Part shown: in pieces, positions 1 through 9,246 of the stretch
How the letters are laid out: each line of letters begins with the position of its first letter
How positions within the stretch are numbered: position 1 is the stretch's first letter
Assembly: GCA_963768715.1 (NCBI GenBank)
Contig: CAVYJC010000011.1
Location: forward strand, 620,001-684,000
Length of the DNA stretch: 64,000 nt
Direction of reading: 5' to 3'
Source: DATKEJ01 sp963768715
GTDB lineage: Bacteria; Bacteroidota; Rhodothermia; Rhodothermales; DATKEJ01
The notes under the pieces: generated by a model
Told to the model about the DNA's origin: nothing
What the model saw: the letters and a program-made list of their open reading frames with translations, nothing else
The model's database searches: none
Program-made: the position numbers and the translations under genes

Positions 1-3000
1 AGTCTACCCATCCTGACCGGAATCGGCCTGGCCGGGAATACCTTTTCCGGCATGTTTCCACCCGCAATCTGGCAGATGACGGGCTTGGTCTACCTGGACG
101 TTTCGAACAACGACCTGTCCGGTTCTCTCCCTGCGTCCATCGGGCACATGGCAAACCTGAGCAGCCTGATCCTGTCAGGCAATCAGTTCACAGGCGATCT
201 TCCGAGCGACCTCGGATTGCTGGTCGACATGACTACGCTGCTGCTGGATGACAACCGGTTCACCGGGAGCATCCCGCAGGCCATCGCGCAGTGGCCCGGG
301 TACTTGACGCTGCGGTTTGCCAACAACCTGTTCACCGATCTTCCTGACTTCTCGGCATCCGTCTATGTCGGTGGGCTGTCGGCCGAGAGAAACCGGTTTG
401 AGTTTGATGACCTCGAACCGAATGTGAACATCGCGACCGATACGCCCTTCACCTACAGGCCCCAGGACTCGGTCGGCACTGCTTTGGACACGCTCGTCTT
501 TATCGGAGAGCCTCTCACGCTGACGATGAAGGTCGGTGGCACGCAGAATACGTACCGCTGGTTCAAGGATGACTACGATGAGCAGTTCGGCCAGACGGAC
601 TCGACGCTGACCGTGGCCTCGGTTGGGCCGAACGACGCGGGCGTCTACTTTGCCGAAGTCAGGAACGCACTGGTCCCTAAGCTCATCCTCGAGAGTCGCC
701 AGATGCGGGTACAGGTAACCAAGAAAGCAACACTCGCTGCCGACTCGTTGGCGCTGGTTGCATTCTACAACGCGACCGGCGGTCCGGGATGGAGGGATGC
801 CCGGAATTGGCTCACCGGCCCGGTGTCGACATGGGGTTGGGTCCGTGTGGAGGTTGGCCGCGTAACCACCCTGCAACTGATTGATCAGAACCTCACCGGC
901 AGTATCCCCCCTGAGATCGGCCAGTTGACGGGGTTGACGTACCTGCGGATCTCCGACAATCCGAACCTGACCGGCAGCATCCCTCCAGAGATCGGCCAGC
1001 TGACGGAGTTGACGACGCTGGAGATCTCCGGCAATCCGAACCTCGTGGGAGAGATTCCGTCGGAAGTCTCCCGGTTCACCGGCCTGACCCGGTTGTGGTT
1101 AGCCAACAACGGACTCACCGGGAGCGTACCCGGCAAGGCTATTTCACAGATGGGTAGTCTGCAATACCTGCAACTGGATGGAAACGAATTCGATCACATG
1201 CCCGACCTCCCGGCGGCACAGCTCTTCGACGTCGCGGTCGATAACAACCGACTTGAATTTGGCGACCTCGAACCAAACGTCGGGAAGGATGGTCTGTTTT
1301 CAAATACGCGCCACAAAAGAGCTTCAGCGAGGCCGAGTCGACGTTTGTCCGCCTGGGAGATCCGGTCACGATGACCTCCGCGGCTCGAGGGTCGCAGAAC
1401 GCCTATCAGTGGTTCAAAGACGACGTTGCCCTCGATGGACAGACCGACACGACGCTGATACTGGCCTCCGTTCAAGGGGTCCAAATGGGCGTGTATCAGG
1501 TTAGAGTTACCAACGCACTCGTGCCGAACCTTACTCTAGTCAGCGGGCCCAGGACGGTGTGGACACTGCCGATTGTGGCGGACTCGCTGGCACTGCTGGA
1601 ACTCTATAACACAACCGGCGGCGGCAGCTGGACGAATCGAACCAACTGGCTCATCGGCCCGGTGTCGACATGGCACGGGGTCACCGTGACGAACGGGCGA
1701 GTGACCAGTCTTGAACTGACCGGAAACGAACTGTCAGGCAAGCTCACGCCCCGAATCGGCGACCTGACGAGCCTGACCTCACTGTCCCTTTCCTTCAATA
1801 ACCTCGACGGTGAGATTCCCCCTGAGATCGAGCAATTGACGGTCCTGACCGACCTGTGGCTGAACAACAACAAACTCTCCGGCCACATCCCACCGGAAGT
1901 CGGGCGGGTAACCCAACTGAAGATTCTGGATCTGGGCGCAAACGAGTTTGATTCGGTCTCGGCTGATATCGGGCAGTTGGCCCTTTTGGAGTACCTGGGT
2001 CTGAATCAGAATCGCCTCAAAAGTCTTCCAGCTGAGATAAGCAACTTGTCGAACCTGGTCTTTCTACTCCTGAACGACAACGAACTTTCCGTCTTGCCGG
2101 ATCTTTCTGCATTGGGCGTGACTGGCCTCAGCATAGAAAACAACAAGCTGGAGTTTGACGACATTGAGCCGTTCATGGACCAGGGAATCGAGCTCTTCAC
2201 CTACGAGCCGCAGCTCGCGGTCGGCGTAGCCCCACAGAGGAAGTGGGTGGTGCTGGACACCCCGAATCCAGGTGATCCGGTTCAGTGGGGCCTTTCCATC
2301 GCGGCCGGTGGCTCCCAGAACCTTTATCAGTGGTTCAAAGGCGCCAGCGCAGACGACGCGGTCGCCCTCGAGGGAGAGACGAACGAAAAACTGATGTTAA
2401 CCTCGACTTCCAAAGATGACGCGGGCGTCTACTACGCCAAGGTCACCAGCCCTTTGGTTCCGGCCCTGGCACTACGTGGTCAAGCCATAAATGTGGAGGT
2501 GTTCAGTGGCTACGAGGCAGATCTTAGGGCGCTTTCAACGCTGTACGCAACTACCTATGGTGCTGGATGGGACGTGAAGTTTAATTGGCTCCGAAACGAG
2601 GAATTCCCGTACAGCTGGCCTCGATACTCAACCATCCCACCGGATGGACATGGATGGTATGGGGTTACGTACGAAAACGGGCGGGTGAGGGAGGTGGATC
2701 TTTCGCAAAACTACCTTGGAGGTCACTATACCCGAATTCCTGGAACCCATCTCCCGTACGAAATGAGCCTATTGACTGCGGCAACCAAAATCGACCTTTC
2801 CTACAACCTCTTGAGCTGCGGAGACTCCGGAACGAAGCCCCCATTAACAATTGTGTTCTGTGATTGGGCTCCGCCGCCGGTGGGAAAGGGAAGTTCTGAG
2901 GAAGGCGAAGAGCTTGAAATCAGCAACCCACTTTTCAGCCTCGAAATCCTCCAGATCGGTTTCAACGAATTCAGTGGTGAGTTGCCTCCCGAAATTGGGA

Positions 3001-3541
3001 ACTTGAGCAACTCACGAAACTCGATCTCGGCCACAACCAGTTTTCGGGCAGCCTGCCGGAAGAGCTGGGTCAATTGGTGGCCCTCGACTCGCTCATCCTG
3101 GCCAACAACGACTTCTCGGGAGAGATGCCGCTGTCGATGACGGCTCTCGTCAACTTGTCGTTCCTCGATTTCGGGCATAGCGGCGCTCAGGTCCCCGCCG
3201 ACCCTGCGTTTCAGTCGTGGCTGGATGCGGTTCCATCCGTTCTAACCGCTATCGAGTTTGGCGAGGAGCCTGCTGCGGAGTATGGCCTTTCGCCCGCCTA
3301 CCCGAACCCGTTTGGGCAGGTAGCTCGATTCACGCTGCGCATAGAGAAAACGCAAAACGTGACCATCGCTGTCTACAACCTGCTCGGGCAACAGGTAGCG
3401 CTGCTGCACGACGGGCAATTGACGCCCGACACAGCACACGAATTCACACTCGACGGAAGTCAACTGGGAACCGGGGTGTACGTGATCTCCGTGCGCGGCG
3501 AGACGTTTCAGAAGAGCGGTAGAGTTGTCGTTAGTCATTAG
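1..3541 (+). CDS. Secreted LRR / Ig-like repeat protein with type IX sorting domain, 5' partial, two frameshifts
   Basis: The reading frame is open to the left edge, so the true start lies outside the window. Visible are blocks of plant-type leucine-rich repeats (LxxLxLxxNxLxGxIPxxIGxL), each followed by an Ig-like module with a conserved YxWFKDD strand and a DAGVYxAxV strand. The final ~80 residues (YPNPFGQVARFTLRIE, VYNLLGQQVALL, GTGVYVISVRG) are a type IX sorting domain. The protein is probably exported and anchored at the cell surface, where LRR modules usually bind ligands. The frame changes near 1300 (after GLF, resuming at YAPQKSF) and near 3003 (after PEIGNL, resuming at EQLTKLDLGHNQF). 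Both fit one missing base, and repeat homology continues across each break. It is either an indel-damaged real gene or a pseudogene. Confidence 0.85.
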
Positions 3542-3622
3542 ACACTGGTCACTGGTCACTAGACACTGGACACTGGACACTAGTCGCTAGTCGCTAGACG
3601 CTAGACGCTAGACGTTCGTCAT
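3532..3622. repeat. Degenerate heptamer tandem array overlapping the LRR gene stop codon
   Basis: Thirteen consecutive 7-bp units with consensus near T(A/G)G(A/T)CRC run in perfect phase. The first unit (tagtcat) lies inside the last codons of the LRR gene and the second starts exactly at its TAG stop. Units drift along the array from tggtcac to tagacgc. The same unit family occurs near 54722 and 55046. Confidence 0.85.
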
Positions 3623-3667
3623 GAGTCCACGAGCATCACAATCCCTCGACTCTTAGTTTCGTTCGAT

Positions 3668-3939
3668 TAGGGCCTGTTAACACTTTCCAAGATTGTCGCG
3701 TTGCTGCACAAAATGTGGCCAATCAAGGCGCGAGGAACGACGTGTAGCACCGCTACATTAGCGGCGAGCAACGCCGAATGGCCACATTTTGGGCGCAACC
3801 CGGAGGGACGGGGCCATATTTCAGCAGCAGCTCGTTGCCGCTCACTTATGTGACCTGTGGCACACCGCGTTCGCGGCGCCTTGTATTTCGCAAAAACACC
3901 CCCGTCGCGACATTCATGGGAAGTGTTAACAGGCCCTAG
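3668..3939. mobile_element. MITE-like non-autonomous element with ~36-bp terminal inverted repeats
   Basis: The left end TAGGGCCTGTTAACACTT (3668-3685) is repeated exactly in inverse orientation at the right end (3922-3939). Similarity extends inward to about 36 bp with about five mismatches. The outermost TA on each side could be a TA target duplication, as in IS630/Tc1-type elements. A second inverted pair sits inside (AAAATGTGGCCA near 3710, TGGCCACATTTT near 3779), plus a small GTAGC/GCTAC hairpin near 3744. No ORF has transposase features. Mobility is inferred only from the termini. Confidence 0.7.
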
Positions 3940-4287
3940 CGAGATGCACCTGAATGGAGAGATCATTGAGGCAGTTGACGCACGTCCGTCTTCCGAGGGG
4001 CATCTACACTATGCCACTCCGCTGGTGAGTTCGTTGGAGTGATGAGCAGCGGTTTCGCCGAAGCCATGCGACTCGCGCTCGAAGGGCTCGGGGTAACTTA
4101 GCCGCCTGACAAGGAGGGCCTCCGCGCCTTTGCTCCAGACCCTCTCCCTGTTGTACGTTTCGAACGCTTCCCGTCACCAACCGAAATCTCGGTCGCATGC
4201 ATTCGATTCCTGACATCCTTCGCACCCCTCGTCTCGAAAGTCTATTGCGAGCGGTCCTCTACCCTGGAAAACGCTGCTTTCATCGCA
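3940..4287. other. Intergenic region, possible gene remnant
   Basis: About 350 bp without a convincing gene. A short frame from 3953 (starting MHLNGEII) to a stop at 4042 runs straight out of the MITE-like element. A second very short frame starting MSSGFAEAM follows. Neither is recognised, and both could be debris of a gene disrupted by the element. No promoter or terminator is clear. Confidence 0.35.
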
Positions 4288-5809
4288 ATGATCGTCGCCT
4301 TCGGTATATCGTCCTCAGGCGTCTACGCCCAGGTACCGGACTCTATCGCATTCCAGGCTTATCTACTGCGGATGACGGCACTCCGATGAACGAAGACGAT
4401 ATCACGCTAACCTTTCGACTGTACGACGCCGCCGAAAGTGGACAAGAGCTGTGGGTTGAAACCCAGGCAGGCATCGGCGTTGCAGACGGCGTCTTCTCCG
4501 TCTATCTCGGCCGCCTTGAAAGCCTGGCCGCCGTAGGATTTGAGACGCCTGTCTGGCTCAGCATTGCAAGGGGCGACGCGGGCGCGACCGAACTGGAGCC
4601 TCGTATCCCACTGGTCGCCACCCCGTACAGCTACCGCGCACGTTGGGTTGGAGATGACGCCATCATAGCAGGCGACAATGTCTCGATCGCCCGGGATGGC
4701 AACGCGCTCGTCGTGTCGGGCACGGCCGGTTGGGCCCTGGGTGGCAACGCCGGTACGGTTTCCGGCTCTGACTTTATTGGAACGACCGACACGACATCCG
4801 TCGAAATCCGCGTCAACAACCGACGTGGACTTCGTATCGAAGGATGTCGCGGCACTCTTTGCGAAGCCGACGACGAAGACGTGAACATAATCGCAGGCGC
4901 CGGCACCAATAGTATCGACATCGAGAGTCGATCTGCCAGCATCGGTGGTGGTAAAAACGATCGAATCATAGACAATTTTGGCAGCGTCATCGGAGGCGGC
5001 GACGACAACGAGATATTCTCGAACTGGGGCACGATTGGCGGGGTCACGGAAATCGACTGCAGGATTTCACCAACTACCCAACGATAGCCGGCGGAGCCAA
5101 TAACGAAGCGGGAGGACATGCCACTTTCGTCGGGGGCGGAACGGGCAACATCGCGACGGGATTCACATCCTCCGTGGTGGGCGGCACTGACAACATGGCG
5201 CTGGGAAGTTTCGGTATGGTTGTCGGCGGCCGTTTCTCCGTTGCGAGAGCCCCATACACATTCGCATCGGGATACAATGCCCGCGCCAATCACGAGGGAT
5301 CGTTTGTCTGGAATGACCGGTCACGCGTTTTCGGCGGCTCAACCGTCAAAGGCGACTCGCTCACTTCCACGGCCGACAATCAGTTCATCGCCAAAGCCGC
5401 CGGCGGCGTGTTCTTCTTTACCAATTCACAGGGGACGATCGGCGCAAAACTCGATCCAAATTCGGGCTCCTGGTCGTCTGTCAGCGATCGGAACCTCAAG
5501 GCGGCCTTTGAGCCCGTTGATAAAAGCAGCGTTCTTGAGCGCCTTGCAGCCATCCCGATCAGTTCCTGGCGCTACCAGGGCGAAGATGCAACAATTCGGC
5601 ACATGGGCCCGGTGGCACAAGATTTTCGGCAGGCCTTCGGTTTGGGAACGGATGACCGTCACATCACGACCGTCGACGCAGACGGCGTCGCGCTGGCCGC
5701 GATCCAGGGGCTCTACGATCTCGTGCTGACTCAACAGAACGAAATTGAAGCGTTGCGTGATGCGTTGCGCTCGATCGGCGCTGACATCCCTGGCGGCGAA
5801 CGCCCATAA
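4288..5809 (+). CDS. Secreted surface/fibre-like protein with YadA-type head repeats and S74 chaperone domain, two frameshifts
   Basis: The start is at 4288, where a signal-peptide-like stretch begins MIVAFGISSSG and is followed by a FQAYL motif that the second S74 protein in this window also carries. A central segment holds glycine-rich head-type repeats (GGxxNxxxG, IGGG, VVGG) typical of trimeric adhesin heads. The C-terminus has SDRNLK followed by GPVAQDFRQAFGLG and a final coiled-coil-like helix. This is the intramolecular chaperone (peptidase S74) domain that trimerises fibres and cuts itself off through a Ser-Lys pair. The frame is lost near 4363 and near 5042, the latter in a run of four G. 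Both fit one missing base. It is probably a trimeric surface fibre. Confidence 0.75.
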
Positions 5810-5825
5810 CAGGAAGGTAAGAGTG

Positions 5826-6656
5826 ATGGGACCGTTTAGAACGTTCGCCGTAGCGCTGGTTCTGGCAATCTGGATCGTGCCCGAAGCCGCTATCGCGCAG
5901 TCTCAGATCCGCCAAGGGTCCGCCCTTTTGAGCGCCGGCCATGCGACCGTCGGAGGCGAGGGGTTTGTGATCCAACCAACAGTGGGCATCCTGACTACCG
6001 GAGGGTCGAGCGATGCCGCAGGCGGTCTTGATACCGGATTCTGGACCGTAGCAAGCGCGCTGCGCGCTGCAACGCCCATCGCGCTGATGGCGCCGGTCCT
6101 GACAAATCCGGAGGACGAGGCGAAAGGTGTAAGCTTGCCTGTTTCGCTGTCATGGGAGTCCGTGTCTGGAGCCAATGCATACGACGTCGAGGTCACGACG
6201 CCCGGGACCGCCGCACCTGTGGTCGATACGATTGGCGTAAAGACGACAACGCTCTTGGTCCGCGATCTTGGCATGGACACCGAGTACTTTTGGAAAGTCC
6301 GGGCGACAAGCCCACAAGGCCATGGTCCCTTTTCGCAAGTGTTTCGGTTTCGGACCTTATCGATCGTCTCAAACGAAACCGACGTCCTTCCCGACGTCTT
6401 TGGCCTCGATTCGAACTATCCGAATCCATTCGACCGGCTGACCACCGTTACCTATTCCCTCCCGGAGGCCGTACGTGTTCGCTTGACCGTCTACGATGCG
6501 TTCGGACGCCTCGTCGCTACCCTCGCGGACGGCTCACAACCGGCCGGTCACCACAGCGTCAGGTTCTTGGCCGAGGGGCTTGCAAGCGGCGTATACATCT
6601 ACAGCCTGCAAGCTGGAACCTTCACGGCGCGACGAACGATGATGCTGGTTCGATAG
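5826..6656 (+). CDS. Secreted FN3-like protein with type IX sorting domain
   Basis: An ATG at 5826 is preceded by AGGAAGG, and residues 1-26 form a signal peptide ending AAIAQ, so this start is preferred over the longer frame. Residues ~30-70 contain a GxxxSAGGxLDTGFW-type segment common at the N-terminus of FCB secreted proteins. Residues ~88-175 resemble a fibronectin type III fold (WESVSGANAYDVEV, YFWKVRA). The last ~80 residues (YPNPFDRLTTVTYSL, VYDAFGRLVATL, ASGVYIYSLQAG) are the type IX sorting domain. It lies 16 bp after the S74 gene and is probably co-transcribed. The specific function is unknown. Confidence 0.85.
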   Translation: MGPFRTFAVALVLAIWIVPEAAIAQSQIRQGSALLSAGHATVGGEGFVIQPTVGILTTGGSSDAAGGLDTGFWTVASALRAATPIALMAPVLTNPEDEAKGVSLPVSLSWESVSGANAYDVEVTTPGTAAPVVDTIGVKTTTLLVRDLGMDTEYFWKVRATSPQGHGPFSQVFRFRTLSIVSNETDVLPDVFGLDSNYPNPFDRLTTVTYSLPEAVRVRLTVYDAFGRLVATLADGSQPAGHHSVRFLAEGLASGVYIYSLQAGTFTARRTMMLVR

Positions 6657-6668
6657 GTCCACTAGTTG

Positions 6669-6696
6669 ATTGGACCTTCGACCTTCGACCGACCCG
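6669..6696. repeat. Short heptamer array (GACCTTC family)
   Basis: Four 7-bp units, two of them identical (cttcgac), lie 12 bp after the stop of the preceding gene. The same unit reappears in the gap before RNase R near 13407. Confidence 0.55.
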
Positions 6697-6794
6697 TCTA
6701 CGCCGCTTCGCAGCTACGCCGAGGCAGGCTCACGAACCAATAGGACTGACGATTCAGCAGGTTAGGAGCCGTTTGCAACAGGTGCATCCCGTCG

Positions 6795-7646
6795 GTGGTG
6801 ACAGTGAACCTGGCAGGCCTGTACGCCTGGACTCCCCCCTGCATCTACGCATATTACCCCGTAGACAGCTACGCCGATTGGGTTGCGGGTGTAAAGCCAC
6901 TTGTTGATGCACACCCGACAGGCTGTCCAACATCTCCAGAAACTGATGCACCTTCACAGGAGATCGATCGGGATCGCGGAACGCCGCTTCAGCGCCTGAT
7001 ATTCATGATGGACCCCGTTTCTCCGAATTACCGCCAAGAGATGATTCCTATTGGGAATGTAATCCGGTTCTACACGACGAAGCCATCGCCGCCAGCACAA
7101 GGCGCTCCGGTAAATGGCTCTGCTCTCTCAGGCTCAACACTAACGTTGTGGTGGAGTTCACCTGACGTTGCCGATAGCGCGCGAGTCCAGCTTTCGTTGT
7201 TCCCGGATTTCGCTCTAACCGAAATCGATACAACAGTCATCGGAAACAGCATGGAGGTCTCCGGCCTTGACGACGGGAAACGATACTTCTGGCGGCTGAG
7301 GAGTACTCAATCCGGATGGTCTGCACCTTGGGACTTCAGCATCGTGGAAGGAACAGATACAAACGACGATAATCCGGAAATTCTGGACGCATTGGAGATC
7401 GCTGCCGTGTATCCCGACCCTGCTCAACAGGCGGTTACCATTCGGTATGGTCTTCCGTTCGCAGGGGTGGTCTGGGTTAACGCGTTCGACATTCTTGGCC
7501 GCGTCGTCTCATCGCCGCTCAGCCGCCGCATAGGTGCCGGCTGGCACGAGTTGAAGTACCGGGTTGACGATCTTGCTCCCGGCGTATATCTGATCAGGTT
7601 ACAGGAGGGCTCAACCCAGGTCTCTCGCAGTGTCGTAGTCTTGTGA
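6795..7646 (+). CDS. Type IX-sorted hypothetical protein, N-terminus uncertain
   Basis: The frame opens after a stop near 6750 and the annotated start is a GTG at 6795. No signal peptide is visible, so the 5' end may be lost or frameshifted. Residues ~100-195 resemble an FN3-like sandwich (STLTLWWSSPDVADSARVQL, KRYFWRLRS). Residues ~205-283 are a type IX sorting domain (VYPDPAQQAVTIRYGLP, FDILGRVV, PGVYLIRLQEG). Architecture matches the upstream 5826 gene, suggesting a duplicated cargo pair. Molecular function is unknown. Confidence 0.6.
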   Translation: MVTVNLAGLYAWTPPCIYAYYPVDSYADWVAGVKPLVDAHPTGCPTSPETDAPSQEIDRDRGTPLQRLIFMMDPVSPNYRQEMIPIGNVIRFYTTKPSPPAQGAPVNGSALSGSTLTLWWSSPDVADSARVQLSLFPDFALTEIDTTVIGNSMEVSGLDDGKRYFWRLRSTQSGWSAPWDFSIVEGTDTNDDNPEILDALEIAAVYPDPAQQAVTIRYGLPFAGVVWVNAFDILGRVVSSPLSRRIGAGWHELKYRVDDLAPGVYLIRLQEGSTQVSRSVVVL

Positions 7647-7770
7647 TCGCAATCGGTGAATTGCCTGGTTTTGTAAGTCAGTTCTGCGGGCTCACGAGAC
7701 GGTGCTTCAAATCCCGAGATTTCGATCGCATCGTCCTGCTCGTGATGGCGCAGACGGAGGCGATCGCTCT

Positions 7771-8178
7771 TCACCCGGAAATGTGAGCAACCACAGTGCG
7801 CCGGCCCCGATGCCGGCGGTGCTCCCAAATAAAGATGCCCTGCCATGTGCCCAGCGCGAGCTTGCCGTCCATGATCGGGATCGATAGCGACGTCGCGGTA
7901 AGGGCGGCTTTGATGTGGGCCGGCATGTCGTCGGGACCCTCCAGCGTATGCGTGTACAAGGGGTCATCTTCCGGTGCGAGCCGATTCAACCAGTCTTCCA
8001 GATCGCGCCGTGCGGAAGGGTCGTAATTCTCCTGAATCAGAAGACTCGCGGAGGTATGCTGGATGAACAGGTGACAGACACCCTCCCGCGCCCCGGTCTG
8101 CTCCACGAAGTTCCGCACAACCGGCGTGATGTCGTGCAGCCCCTGTCCCTTCACGTCGATCTGCAGCTTCGTGCCCAT
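7771..8178 (-). CDS. YjbQ family protein (secondary thiamine-phosphate synthase enzyme, UPF0047)
   Basis: At 135 residues it matches the family length, and the protein is cytosolic. Conserved blocks are all present: HTSASLLIQENYDP with a following acidic D/E stretch, GPDDMPAHIKAAL, and GTWQGIFIWEHR near the C-terminus. YjbQ proteins form small trimeric beta-barrels. Weak thiamine-phosphate synthase activity has been described for E. coli YjbQ, but the physiological role is unsettled. It is not linked to the thiamine operon at 42.6-46.4 kb. Confidence 0.9.
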   Translation of the reverse strand: MGTKLQIDVKGQGLHDITPVVRNFVEQTGAREGVCHLFIQHTSASLLIQENYDPSARRDLEDWLNRLAPEDDPLYTHTLEGPDDMPAHIKAALTATSLSIPIMDGKLALGTWQGIFIWEHRRHRGRRTVVAHISG

Positions 8179-8229
8179 ATGCTATACCCGGATCATCAGT
8201 TTTGGGCTTCAACCGGGCGGAACCATCGA

Positions 8230-8395
8230 AGATTCTCACCAGCCGGCCCGGGCGCCCGCCGGCTCATCCTCGCCCCAACCTACAAAGCGCGCGATACCAC
8301 GCTCGATCGATACGAGACGCTGAAATGTCTTCCCCCGGAACTCGGATCCGACAAGGAGGTGAACCAGCGCTTCATGCAGGTTGCGCCGTGCGACC
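8230..8395 (-). other. Short open remnant between YjbQ and MscS genes
   Basis: On the minus strand an open stretch reads NLHEALVHLLVGSEFRGKTF and continues to ARAGW before a stop near 8235. It has no ATG and a stop just upstream. It has the feel of protein but no family is recognised. The interval also contains a GC-rich inverted repeat (AGCCGGC...GCCGGCT) near 8242-8265. It may be a decayed gene end or chance. Confidence 0.25.
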
Positions 8396-8419
8396 GACTA
8401 GTTCAGTCCAACCCGTTCC

Positions 8420-8971
8420 TCATTCTTCCTTCGCCGGCTCCTTACGCTGAAACTGCTCGTGCAGCTCTATCCTCTCCTTGCTCTTACCGGGTACATGGCG
8501 GAAGGTCTTCTGGAAGAACACGTTGTTCGGGATGATGAAGTGCTCCCCTTCCTCGTTATCCAGAAGCGTAAAGAACAGATTTAGATCAGTCACCTTTCCG
8601 CCCACCTCCTCGCCGGGAAAATTGATCCAGTCGAAAATCCGAAAGGGTTTCAGGAGAATCAGGAGCATGGTTGCCGTCGTGTGGCTCAACATGCTCCAGA
8701 CGGCTACGACCCCGATCGCGACGAAGGCCAGTCCACCGACGATAATGCTCATTAGGTCGATCGCGAAAAGCTTGTTCAGCAGGAGTCCTGCGATAACCAG
8801 GATCACCGCCCAACGGATGAGGAAGCGAACCGGCCCGAGAGCGAGCGGAGTAAAATTAGCCTGCCGCGCCAGATAAGCCGTGGCACGCATGATCAACATC
8901 AGCGTCAAGGCGCCAACGACAAGTATGGCGCCGGCTTCGATCCATAACGAGGGGTCTGCAAATCTGTCCAT
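8420..8971 (-). CDS. Small MscS-type mechanosensitive channel domain protein
   Basis: At 183 residues this is shorter than E. coli MscS (286). Three hydrophobic segments (residues ~10-32, ~52-70, ~75-110) precede a short beta domain (KPFRIFDWINFPGEEVGGKV, HFIIPNNVFFQKTF). That domain corresponds to the MscS beta-domain and its PN-V-F motif. The long C-terminal alpha/beta vestibule is missing. It is probably an inner-membrane osmotic-release channel of the minimal type. It is transcribed toward YjbQ. Confidence 0.75.
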   Translation of the reverse strand: MDRFADPSLWIEAGAILVVGALTLMLIMRATAYLARQANFTPLALGPVRFLIRWAVILVIAGLLLNKLFAIDLMSIIVGGLAFVAIGVVAVWSMLSHTTATMLLILLKPFRIFDWINFPGEEVGGKVTDLNLFFTLLDNEEGEHFIIPNNVFFQKTFRHVPGKSKERIELHEQFQRKEPAKEE

Positions 8972-9198
8972 GACTCAGTGCGCGTATATGTTTGCGGTTG
9001 CTCTTGTCAAAGGTCCCGACGTCTCCTTGGAAACAGGAGGTTCGGACCACATTAGTCCTACGCGTGGCAGCGGGGGGAATGATCCGTCACCGATCTCTCG
9101 CGCAGTCCGTGTTCGGGAAGAACACGACATGACCATGGAAGGAGCGATCAACGGAAACGCCGGACGTGCAACGGCGAGCAAAGGACAGTAAACGAGCA
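8972..9198. other. Intergenic region with no recognised feature
   Basis: About 230 bp upstream of the small MscS gene and downstream of the 9246-10313 gene. I see no open frame with protein-like character. An octamer repeat array fills the end next to the stop codon of the following minus-strand gene. Confidence 0.4.
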
Positions 9199-9246
9199 GA
9201 CTGGAAGACCGAACGACTGGAAGACCGGTGGACCGAACGCCCGAAC
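9199..9246. repeat. Octamer tandem array abutting a stop codon
   Basis: Six 8-bp units alternate between gactggaa and gaccgaac forms. The last unit ends on the first base of the stop codon (9246-9248, minus strand) of the Cys/His repeat gene. It is the 8-bp counterpart of the heptamer arrays. Confidence 0.75.

Noticed and set aside
3857..4042. Small gene starting inside the MITE-like element
   Set aside because: It would begin in the element's inverted repeat region and has no recognisable motif. At best it is a remnant.
1297..5045. Programmed ribosomal frameshifting
   Set aside because: Breaks lack a common slippery heptamer or a downstream structure, and occur many times across unrelated genes. 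Indel error is simpler.
4288..5809. Prophage tail-fibre gene because of the S74 domain
   Set aside because: A signal peptide is present and no phage structural, lysis or integrase genes lie around either S74 gene.
7690..7730. T-arm-like GCTTCAAATCCC suggesting a tRNA
   Set aside because: No acceptor, D or anticodon stems can be built around it on either strand.
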